From Axinella damicornis (Eukaryota > Porifera > Demospongiae > Axinellida > Axinellidae), in NCBI GenBank assembly GCA_963931865.1, contig OZ007506.1, positions 14,894,242 through 14,958,241 of the forward strand: DNA of 64,000 nucleotides, in the 5' to 3' direction. Positions within the stretch are counted from its first letter, which is position 1. The number at the start of each line of letters is the position of its first letter. The notes below the pieces were generated by a model. That model did no database searches. It was given only the letters and a program-made list of their open reading frames with translations, and was not told the origin of the DNA. A program made the position numbers and the translations under genes. This document shows, piece after piece, positions 1 through 11,200 of the stretch.

Positions 1-287
1 CTAAAGAGGTTGCAGTCAATTAAACAAAGGAGAAGGCAACCCAAGCGAGGTATACAATCATCAAGTATGCACTTTCATGCATGTCTGTGACATTATTACA
101 TTTCTTTGCAGCATGCCGAAGCAAATGGAACTGCGGAAAATGTCAGAAAGTATGGAGAGCTGAAGCTGAAGTAGCCGAGAAGTGGATTAGTTGTGATGCG
201 TGTCACGGATGGTTCTGTTATACATGCGCAGAGATTAACGTTGGGAACACGCCACCAGGCAGCTGGTATTGCAAAGACTGTGTGTGA
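1..287 (+). CDS. PHD-finger protein, last two exons (5' truncated by window)
   Basis: Two exons join in frame: 1-64 (21 codons plus 1 nt, very basic, rich in K/R/Q) and 112-287, across a 47-bp intron with GT at 65 and AG at 110-111 after a pyrimidine-rich stretch. The second exon encodes a C-terminal PHD zinc finger in C4HC3 order: CGKC, then CDAC, an H-G-W-F-C loop with a second CxxC pair, and a final WYCKDC just before the TGA at 285-287. PHD fingers usually read histone H3 tails, but the aromatic cage cannot be judged here and the rest of the protein lies upstream of the window. AATAAA at 302-307, 15 bp after the stop, is a plausible polyadenylation signal. Similar PHD tails occur in transposon-derived proteins, so a domesticated or mobile origin cannot be excluded. 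Confidence 0.75.
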
Positions 288-703
288 ACAACTCTAGTAT
301 TAATAAACTGGTGATTAGTCAAAACATTTATCATTATAATCCAGGGATCACTAATCTTATTATTCTGCTATTGTCATCTGTTTATCAGTTATCAGCAAGT
401 CATAATAATTATTAACGTAAACACTTTATTGATCCAATATCCTTTATTAAAAACGTGGATTCTTCAGTTCCCATGCACGGTAACAAGACATTAGTTCATG
501 CCGGTTTTTAATGATACACATGCATACAACTGCATGAGGATGAGACATCCATGTTAGTGGTAATAGCTAGTTGTGAAGGTGTGTAGGGTAATCTTTGTCG
601 GGCATGCAGCTTAATAGCATGCATGCCAAAAACCCTAAAAGTGCATGATTGAACGTTTGTGAATCTGTGCAGACCCATTAAGTGCACATGCCGGCCTATC
701 CCT
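288..703. other. Short intergenic stretch after the PHD gene
   Basis: AT-rich sequence with the AATAAA at 302-307 and scattered GCATGC words. No coding region or recognised repeat seen. Confidence 0.5.
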
Positions 704-1577
704 GCACATGTTCACAATTGTGAACTTGTGAATGTGTTCAGGGAAAGTATACACATTATTGCTAATCATTGTTGCAGCATGCCGGATGTACAGTTGTGAA
801 CTTGTGAACGCGTCCAGAGAAAGTATCAATACATTAAGATTTTAACGTGTGTCTGTGTGTGTGTATGTGTGTGTGTGTGTGAGTGACGGAAGTGGGATGT
901 TCGTGGGGCGGGACTAGACTATAGTGACGCGCGACCTTCGTACTTTAATTTATTTACTGAACCTCGAACTCGAAGAATGTTCGAGAACATTGGGCCGGGT
1001 ATGCAATCGGGGAGCAGCAGTCGAAGCGGACGCAATCGGGCGAGCAGCAGTTCAAGCGGACGCAATCGGGGAGCAGCAGTCGAAGCGGACTCGATCGGGC
1101 GGCGAGCAGCAGCGGACGCAAGCGGCGAGCAGCAGCTGAAGCGGACGCAATCGGGGAGAAGCAGCTCTTCAGAGAGCTGTCCGGAGCCGGATTACGCACA
1201 GTAGGCGAAGAAGGGGGAAGTAGCTGAGCGAGCGAAGCGAGCTCAGCTACTTGTATACATTATTGCTAATCATTGTTGCAGCATGGATGTACAGTTGTGA
1301 ACTTGTGAACGTGTTCAGGGAAAGTATATACATTATTGCTAATCATTGTTGCAGCATGGATGTACAGTTGTGAACTTGTGAACGCGTCCAGAGAAAGTGT
1401 ACACATTATTGCTAATCATTGTTGCAGCATGGATGTACAGTTGTGAACTTGTGAACGCGTCCAGAGAAAGTGTACACATTATTGCTAATCATTGTTGCAG
1501 CCTGGGTGTACAGTTGTGAACTTGTGAACGCGTCCAGAGAAACTATACACATTATTGCTAATCATTGTTGCAGCCTT
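704..1577. repeat. 73-bp minisatellite array, interrupted
   Basis: A unit containing ATTGCTAATCATTGTTGCAG and TTGTGAACTTGTGAACGCG repeats with a 73-bp period; the CATTATTGC word falls near 1258, 1331, 1404, 1477 and 1550. Earlier units of the same array are at about 704-835. Positions 836-1255 are unrelated sequence (GT-rich tract plus VNTR element) that appears inserted into the array. Confidence 0.85.
836..1255 (-). repeat. VNTR-bearing dispersed repeat, copy 1
   Basis: After a GT microsatellite (844-882) comes a block with GGGGCGGGACTAGACTATAG, then AGTACGAAGGTCGCG-type sequence read on the minus strand, then a 29-bp tandem unit (GAAGCGGACGCAATCGGG plus GAGCAGCAGT) over about 1006-1165. 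The same components, in inverted orientation, lie at 60160-60990, so this is a dispersed family and not a local tandem. Short ORFs here only reflect the triplet-like VNTR. Confidence 0.75.
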
Positions 1578-2063
1578 GTAAAATAAGAGTGAACTCCATG
1601 ATCCAGGTACAAGACCATCAGTCTTAGTACAGTAAACGTAATACAGCTGCGTGCATCACGTGAAGCATCACAATCAATATATTAATACTGCTTTGTATTT
1701 GAGTTCTCAAATCGGTCATGCTATCTATATACAAGTTGGAGTGGCCTAATGTGGGCAATTATGACTGTCTTATAGGACACTTCAAGTCGGATGGTACTGT
1801 TCACGCGCCAAATTATGCAGGCTCTATTCTGCAGAAGCCTCGTTCCCAGGCCCCGCCCAGCTTTTCGTCGCCCGCCCACAGTACTCAATTTTTGTTCGCG
1901 CGTGCGCGTGGGAGAGCGTGGGCATGGGGTGTACGTGTGGCTGGTGTTTGTTGCAGCGGGGCGTGGTCAAGGTAAGAATTTAACCTTTGACCCTCTATCC
2001 GAGGAGTGCAGTGGCATAAGCTAGCTACACTGAGCTAGGGTTCAGGAATAATGTTGTACTGAA
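1578..2063. promoter_or_regulatory. Upstream region of the large gene; CpG-rich near 1850-1970
   Basis: GC- and CpG-rich patch (GCGCGCGTGCGCGTGGG-type sequence at about 1893-1915) lies 100-200 bp before the presumed ATG at 2064 and could be the promoter or 5'UTR. A single end of the GCCTCGTTCCCAGGC repeat family lies at about 1837-1880. No TATA box recognised. Confidence 0.3.
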
Positions 2064-5000
2064 ATGGCAGAATCTTCTCGTCTACCCGAGGTCCCTTTGC
2101 AATGGTCAGACTTCATGTGGTCGTTGGAGCGACTCAGGAGCAAGCCCTATGGGAAGAAAATGAGAGAGAGGTATGAACGGCCATAACTGAATCTAGCTAC
2201 TGGTTGCTTGTGCAGGGTTCACACAGATCCATACAGGCATGCTCTTAGCGTTTGGATTAGGCTTTGGTTTGACCCTCTCTTGGTTTTCTGAGAGCATTGA
2301 TAGACAAACTTTTACGTAATTTCATGCGCTAGTCGTAGATAGACCGTAATTTCATGCTCTAGTCTCATCGACTCTCATGCCCAGATGGAAAGAGGGTCTG
2401 GTGACTTTGTGCAGAAACTTCAGTCCAGGAAGTGACTGCTTTTCGTTTGGAATTTCAGACCAAAGAAATTCAAATTTCCCTTGCAATGGTTGCATAGTGC
2501 GGCTATGAGTATTTAATGAAGCCCGAAGATGTTGCTGAAACCTACCATACGGATTTTTAGTACAGTCTGTCTGGCTGGGCATGAGGCTATGCTCCCCCTG
2601 GTCCGCGGTTATTGTCACCGCAGTTCAGAGTTTAGTAGTTTGACCAAGCTGATTTTCGGCCATTGACCTTTGACCGTACATACGTAGCCACACCTAGAAT
2701 GTGTTCTTCACACTGCAACCCAGCCATTCACCGTGTTTCAACGGTCGCTTTGACCATTGACTACATGTACATACTGTTTGAGCGGCTTTGACTGTTGACC
2801 ATTGACCGGCTATGGTCGTAGCTGTGACCGTAGTGTTTATGGGAATGACCTCTCCCCTGATTGTGTCAGTGGAGGACATGAGAACGAGACCAAAATGGCA
2901 TAGCAACTGCTGCATGTGAAGCTAAATTTTATGAGCCATGCAGGGTCTCCTGGTTCTAGTCCTGAGGCAGTTTAGTATGTCTTTGATATAATAACCTAGT
3001 GGGAATTGTAGCTCTGAATGAACTATTAGTTTAGTATGTGTTTGATATAATAACCTACTCTCATTTAGTGGGAATTGTAGCTCTGAATGAACTACTAGTT
3101 TAGTATGTGTTTGATATAATAACCTAGTGGGAATTGTAGCTCTGAATGAACTGCTATATAGTTTTTGTGCTGATAGGGACTGGTTTCGTATCAATCCCCT
3201 CGAGATGGTCCTACTGGGTTGCCAGTCACTGTCCAGTAATGCCCCGGCTAAGAGAGATGTAAGTTGTGTATTTGGGCATTCTCTTTGCTGTTGTATTTCC
3301 ATGTATGCTCAATAACTACTGGATACTGGCCTTGATTGGCATGAAGCTACACGTACAATGTAAGTGTAGTGTTGACATGGTGAATGGTCTCTTCTTTGTT
3401 AGCATGGCACCATGATTCTAGTGATGGAGCCTATCAGAGACCGAATGAGAGCGAAACCTCGCTACTGGAAGAGAGTGTATTCTGTTCTGTTTCAAGTTCT
3501 TCAGGGGGACACTCCCGTACTCATTTTGCAGGTTAGGTCAACTGGTAACTACTTTATCATCTATCCATTGAGCAGGCATTATCAGAAGACTCCTTTTCTC
3601 CGACCAATATAAGACTAGAGATTTTCTGGGTATATTGTATATTAATTTATCCATCTTCCTTATTTTTGCAGAGGTGCTGTTCTGCAGTTGTTGGCATCTG
3701 GAACAGTTCGAAGGAAATCCCTGAGTAAGATTTGTTTCATTATCTGCATGATGCTGCAGATCACTGCACTTGCATTGCCATTATTTGTAAACTGATGATC
3801 CATGTAGCCGCATTCCCAGGCCCCCACCCAGCTTTTCATTGCTTGTAGTACGGAAAGTGACCCCAGCTTTTCATTGCTTGTAGTACGGAAAGTGACCCCA
3901 GCTTTTCATTGCTTGTAGTACGGAAAGTGACGGAGGTGTGTAGCAGGGAGCAGGAATGCATGATTCCCACCGATCTTTGATTTTCAGTGACTAGTTCCTG
4001 ATTAGTGCATTGCTATAAATATTAGGGTAGTAGCAAAACTTGAATGGAACGGAAGGGTAGTTTTTCTTCAGTGAAATCAAAGTAAGACCTCTGTTTCTGC
4101 CTATCGCTGCTCCGTAAAAGTAGCCTCCACGGTTTCGGTTAGGGTTAGTACATATAGTATACAGTACAGTATGCATTGCAGAGAATGAGGTGGCTACTTA
4201 TGGTACATACCATGCTTGTTTACTTTCACCCTAGTAGCCCTAGTTGTAAGTCAGCAAGATGTAGCCTCGTTCTGCAGGCCCTGGGAACATGCAAGGCTAA
4301 GCGAAAAGTTCCAATCTTGTGTTTGTAACGGAGAACATGCACTTTTCCATTTACCATTGCCCTCGTACAACAGAACTAAAATCCTGACATCATTATGCAA
4401 ATTAAAATTTAGTTGTTCATTCATACTAGGTTCCAGTCGTCATTTTGTGCTTGGTGCATTACTGATCTGAAGGTTGCAGAAAGGTTGAAGGATCTGGTTG
4501 AAACTGAAAGAATTTCTGCAAGGTAGTTACTCTAAGTTCTAGTGCATGCAGTATATACCTAACTTTGATGTCCCATTTTAGTGCTACATGTAATTATAAT
4601 TAGTGTATTTGTTGCACTTTCAGTTTGGAGCTGAAGCAGATGCTTACAGAAATTGAGAGTCTGTGCTCAAATGCAGAGGGTTCATTGAATGCTGTCAGCC
4701 AGAAAGGACTCCTTGGGAAGTCTGCACTGACAGAAGTGCTTTTGCCTCTGTTGGAGGAGTTCCTTTCTGTACCCACCATTGGCATCCTGGTAGGTATACC
4801 TATGACTGTATGGTCACCTCAGAAATGACTTGTATTCTCAAATTCTGTAGCTACATATCATGTTGTCTGAAGCAAAGGAGTCTGATAGCAGCATCTTTAG
4901 ATGTGAGAGGTAAGGGCTGTGAATAATCTCCTCCTTTATGGCCAATTAGGGATTGGCTGCCATATGGCTTTCAATGCCATTTCCCCAGCTGCATACCACC

Positions 5001-7952
5001 TGTATAACTGGAGATAGAAGTGATTTTGGTATACGACCGAGCATTGTGTAACAAGTATCATTGTTATGCTGCACATGTGCTAGAAACACAGGTCACGTAC
5101 TGGAGTACTCCAGAAGTTTTAGGTGGATATAAGTTTGGGTCTGAATTGTGCTTTTGTTTGCTTCTCAGTTTGCAGAAGCTCTTGTCAGCTGTCAAGGAGT
5201 GCTCAAGTGATGCCAGAGAGTCTGTGTTCTATGTGCTGAGCATTGTGCAGGTACCTTTTAGTTTTACTAACTATTGACGATGACTGCACATGGATAGAAT
5301 GTGGTGAAGACTTTTTTGTATGTTCCTGTCGCATATTCCGAGCATGCATGCATGCATGTAGAAACCCATTCCTAATCCTACATGCTTGAACTCACATACA
5401 TATGTACTATATTTCATGAGCTTTCCTACGTAGCTGTATGCTTATTCCTATCCATGCAAGCAGTTACATATTTGTCCACTAAAGGATTTGCAAACTGTAC
5501 TGAGGTACCTGTATTTAAGTCCATCTGGGGAGCATGGCACGCACGCTTACACAAACTCAAACATTAACAAAATGATTATCCTTGGACTTACAATTTGCTG
5601 AGTGCCAACTTCAATGAGTCATACGTATAACAAGTATCACAGATTGATAGGCACAGATCACTGGTTGTAGACCACTCTATGCAAGCCTGAACAGAAGTGA
5701 AATGCTAAGGGTGAATGAATTTCACAGATTAATGAAGACCAACATCATGTACACTCACAGCACGTGCAATCACAACATGTGCCCTTGTACGTATTATCAG
5801 CTGAGGCTAGTAATTCAGTATCTGAAGTCATAGATGATCTTAAGCAACACCAGGCAACTCACAGAAGGGCTGGACAGTTTCCTTGCATCCATTGCTAAGG
5901 AACACAGGAGCATACTGCACAGTTTTATCGCAGTCATCTTATCGTAGCTACCTCTTTGTGTTCTATTCTGTTCAGCCTTGGTAGCTCTTAGGTATACTGT
6001 TGGCATAAGAGCATTTCACCGCTGTTCAACACCACTGATCCATGTTCCATTTGCAGATGTCCTCTTCCGTTCTTGCATCCCTTTTGGCTAATAGAATTGG
6101 CATAGTGATAATTGATATCATGCCAACCCACACAGCTTGTCATCGTGCGGAGCAGAGACATTGCTGAATTCAAGGTTCTGAAGGACGAGGGTGAAGGAGA
6201 GCAGAAAGTCAAATCTGATGTAGAGCAGTTGGTTGGCGATCTTATTTTGGCCCTGGCTGCTGCATTGATGAAGGTTGTTTACATAATGTCTGTAGTTGTA
6301 CGTAGTAGGTGTGCTCTTGTCATTTGACCAAAGGGTTCTACAATAGGTATTTGTTGTAAGTAATTGCCTTAATTAAGAGCCATTATTTCATCATGAGACT
6401 TTCTGTAATGTTCTTGGGAGATAGGTCCTGCTCCAGCAGTTTGGGGGGGGGGGTGTATGCTTGTTCTTTGACTCTGTTCTGGGTTTGTCATTTCTAGTGT
6501 ACCCTTTCCTCATAAATGGAGTTAGAAACAGTGCTCTTACCTTGTATACACAACCTCCATTTTTAGTGTAAAGGGCCAATCTCTTAGCTACGTGCGATGG
6601 ATTTGGCCTTTCATGAGCTACATACTTGAAGATTAATGAATGGTGTAGCTAAAGTGAAGAGCTTATTACCCCGTGCGCATGCGCAGCAGGGGGTAGAGTG
6701 ATTGGTTTGTCCGTCAGTCTGTCTGTCTGTCTGTCCATACAGTTACAGTTAAAGTTACAGCAATGAAGGCCTTGTTGAGACTTTAGTTCACAATACAATC
6801 GTCAGAATTCAGAAATCACTAGCGTCTACATAACTCACACACCTGAATCCACTCGAGAGGCACAGAAAAGCGAGCGAAACTCAAAAATTCTAATTTATAC
6901 AACTTAACCACACCCTCTTTCTAACATTACTGCCACAACTTACGGTATCTCATATCATAATATCGTGCATGCTACCTGCATGCACTCCGTACTTATAGCA
7001 ACTATAGCTCATCGTGCATGCTGCTAGCACTGTAGCCTACCTGTATCATGTCTGAAGTATGAGGCTTAGAACTAATAAAACGCCTTCTTTCAAGGCCAGA
7101 CAGACAGCAGAACAGAAAGAGAGGCTACGCAAAGATGCCAAACGAAAGTGCACTGAACGCCAAAGTCTCCACACACAGAAGTAGCAGGAACTCTTGACAG
7201 TAATGCACGGGGTACGTGCTCTCATGAGCACCTCTAGTTTTAGAAAGTAAAGAGTTAGGTCATCAATGTTGCCCACTTCAATTTTAGTGGAAGGAGATGA
7301 CTAGCTCTCAGATGCAGGACGTGAACTCAGACGTTCCAGCTAAACTTCTGAGCCTAGCAGAGGTCCTACTGGCTCCAAAACCCCTGAGGGAAGCTTTACA
7401 AGAAGCAATTGAATTTTTCAAGTGGCCAGTTGCTGTGCTAATGTCCTACTCCACTGAAGGTACGCATGTTCACTGAATAATTTTGGTAGGCAGCCTAACT
7501 AGTGGTGCACCATTTCTCAGGAGAGTATTTATTCTACGTACGTACGGTTTCTTCAAGAAAGTTGTTTTCACCAACCGCCATGCTGATGCAAGCCTTGGTT
7601 AGCCTCACATTGACAGGAAGTGTATATGCAACACAGAGGATATGGAGGGCTGGAACCAATTGAACAATGTGGAAGATAACTGAATGGGGCAAAAGTTATG
7701 AAGATGGTGGCAATTCGAGCAACTTAACAAGATTCATGGTGGCATTCCAGCTGTCAGAGAACTATTTGATCTTTTATACAGGGCCCAGAAAGTGTGGGTG
7801 TATTTGAACCCAATGGTCCAATGTCCTTACCACTAAGCCTTAGGACCCAAGGATAGAGAATCTTTGCTGGATTGAGAAGGGCCATGAGTTGCCATATAGT
7901 AAATTGTACATAGCGGACATTTTAAAGTGAGGGCAGCAAAGATTCAAAGCCC

Positions 7953-7983
<31 letters not shown>

Positions 7984-8270
7984 ACACAGACACACAAATG
8001 ACACCCAGTATCCTGTTCCAAGCTGTTTTGTCCTACTTAATCATGCACACATACCAAACTATTCACAGGCTATTTGTCTGACTCGCCCCATGAGTTCTTT
8101 GTGAAATTGCTGGAATTTGTCACCTCTGGGGTTGAGCAGGGAGAACCACCTATGAGGGTACTCCAAAGCAGTTTGCCGAACCTCTTTGGTCCAGCTTTTG
8201 GCATCAAGAGTCATGCTGTGTCCTGCCAGCTACTGGAGTATGGATATCTAGCTGTGTGTTCCCAACACCG
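2064..8270 (+). CDS. Large gene, exons 1-10
   Basis: Exons: 2064-2170, 3422-3531, 3674-3724, 4480-4522, 4624-4789, 5176-5250, 5834-5932, 6136-6273, 7288-7459, 8069-8270. Phases close at each step; for example exon 2 ends with one base of a Gly codon completed at 3674, and exon 9 ends with G completed by GC at 8069. After a short N-terminus and a Ser-rich segment (exon 2), the residues are amphipathic helices (such as the segment around LKQMLTEIESL in exon 5 and VKSDVEQLVGDLILALAAAL in exon 8). No catalytic motif seen. The acceptors at 3673 and 4479 were chosen because the nearer AGs break the frame; these two are the least certain. Confidence 0.65.
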
Positions 8271-11200
8271 GTGAGATGGTTTTGTCCTATGATGTGGATC
8301 ATTGAGCATTCTTCTCTGAGTTTGAGGGTAGGAGGTTGTAGTAATATGTCTTGCTGAGTTAGGCTCCTGATGCCCTCGTACGTATAGGATGGGGGAACGT
8401 TTTACGCTTTGGATATCATGTACGTATTTACACCATGCAAGGTCTTCGAATTCAACGTTTGCTACAATTAAGCTTACCTTCGCTGCTGTAATATGCCACT
8501 GTGGTATCGTTCCGATAGCTCTGACTTGAGTTCATCCCACACATTATATTCACATACACTTATATAATCCAACACATACATGTACATACGTCACAGAATG
8601 TTCCAGAACTGAACACGAGGCATGATCACTGAGAATGCGCAAATACACAGTGACAATACATGCATACACATTGCACAACACTACATCTCCCTTCCCTTAG
8701 AAAAGAACTTACAAACACTCTACAACAACCATAAGAGCAACATGACCACTTGAATGCATACAAAACTCATACGCATGACATACCCCGGTAACTAATGCAC
8801 CCAATTAACTGGTTCATACCTGTCCGGAGGTTTCCTAACTCATTTCTGTTGAAAGAGGTGAGATGCTCTCCAAAGAGACCGGATCCAACTGTGGTGCAGG
8901 CTGTTGCTCTGTCACCCGCTGACACGGGAACGTCCATGTTCTCATCCTCACCGTTCTGAGTTGTAATTGCTCCACTTGCAACTACTTCATCCTCTGACTC
9001 TTCATGATTCAATTCAACTGTGAACCTTGCTCTCAACTGATCTTGGTGACACCGTCTCGTTTTACCTCCATCCATACGAACAACGAACGACACAGGACCT
9101 GTAGTCTCTACAATCTGCCCTGGAAGCCAACGTTGACCCTGACCAATATTCCTGACATACACCTTCTGTCCAACAGTGAATGTCTTTGACGTGGCTGTAG
9201 CATCGTGTGCTTCCTTTTGCTGCACCTGCTTACTCTCCACATGACGGCCAGGTTTGGCTTCAGTAGATCTAATCGGGTCCTGACTGTTCTCCATATCAAC
9301 AGTTCTGAAGGAGACACTCCTGTCGTAGTCTGACGGGTTATCTGGTATGAACATACGTAGGACAGTTGCAACTCGAGCTCTCAGTGATCCACTGGTCACT
9401 TTCTTCAAACCTCGTTTTAGGATCTGCACTGCCCTCTCAGTGAGGCCATTCGAGGCCGGATGGTAAGGGATGTTAAGGGGCAGATGTCACGTGCTTAATG
9501 CCATTCATCTTTAGGGAACAACTTGAATTCCTCGCTCGTGAAACATGCATGTGCCATTGTCTGTTACAATAAATTCGGGCAGTCCAAATCTTGCAAAGGT
9601 CGATCTCAGTTCCTGTGAGGACAGCACACTTGTCGTATTCTCAGTTGATTTCTGGAACACGCGATTGAACTGGTCCATAGAAGGAAGTATTTCAAGCTGT
9701 TTTTCTTCAGCAATGCTAAGTTTGCTGAGGTTATCGTTATCACCTACTGCAAGGATGACATCTTTATCTAAAACTTTTGACGCATAAAGCCTACACATTT
9801 CACTGAACAGCACACTTGTCGTATTCTCAGTTGATTTCTGGAACACGCGATTGAACCGGTCCATGGAAGGAGGTATGTGAGAAAGGAACAGAAGCAGAGG
9901 TTTTGTTAGGGATTTTCAAGTCTGTCCAAAATTTGTATGACCTTACTGCTTTCAGCTTCATCGCAGGACAGGAAATATGATTTCAGACCATCTAGCTGCT
10001 TTAGGTAACGGTGTACACAACGAAGAAAGCTAAGCCAACGAGTTTGGCAATGCTTCAATATTACCTCAGGTTCGGATGTAAACAGGCTGCACCAAATGTC
10101 ATTGTTTCCTCTTGCAGCTATGGCTGAAATAATAGAAGACATCGATATGAACTGCTGATCGATATTAACGGGGAGTGCTTTCATGCCAGCTTTAATAGTT
10201 AGGTCGGGTAAATGGCAAATGCACCCAACATCATACAAGGTGGGATGTTCATTCCTTATTAGTTTCTGAACACCAGATCTTGCACCCTTCATAACATTAG
10301 TAGTGTCTGACATAAAAGCCATTGCTTTGTCAAAGTCTAAACCGAAGGGACTGTTTCAGTGCCTCAAAAAGGTTCTGCGCTGTACCAATATTAACAACAG
10401 GCATGTCGAGAAACCTTGTTCGAAATTAACATCTCCAATCTCACTATCTAGTATCCTCACTAGAATAATGCAAGACTTTTCCGTTTTGTCGTTTGATTTA
10501 TCCATCATCAGAGAGAATGGGTTTGCAAAGTCTTGCTATGGTATTGAGTGGCCAGGGCCTCCTTGACAATGGCCGTGGTCTTTGTGCGTCCACATCCAAA
10601 TTAACTTCCTGGCTATGTTTGAATCAGGAAACATCAACCTATTGGCATGGTCACTTGTTAAGTTATGCTTGGCTACAAACATGGTCCAACGTGCTTCAGC
10701 TTCTATAACACTTTGAGCCATCATCGGATTAAAATGTGTCGTTATTTGTCCTTGAGGAAGAGGCCGCCTTCACCATCTCCTTGTGCCGCTTTCCGTTCAC
10801 GTGCGTCACAGCATCATGTCGCCCACCATGAGAGATAGTGAAGTCCGATGAGCAAATCACGCACCGCACAAATGTATTACCCCTACACTGACTTCTTCTT
10901 ATACCTGGAAAATCTTTAACGGTAATGGGCTCCTCTGAATACGATTGAAGTCTATACTTGCATGGTGAGAGTTCTCTCTCAGGCCACAACTTCTCAAAGG
11001 TAGTCTGTGAGAGCAGGGACACAGACGACCCAGTATCCACCTCCTATGTGACATTACAGCCATCTGCTTTCATAGTCACTTCATACGGGGTGCATTCCGG
11101 TTACTGCTAACGTGGAGTATAGGTAGGTCCTCCCCCTCCTCTGACTCCTCGTGTTCCTCCACAACATGACGAATGGAACAGGAACGTGACCCTCCCCTTT

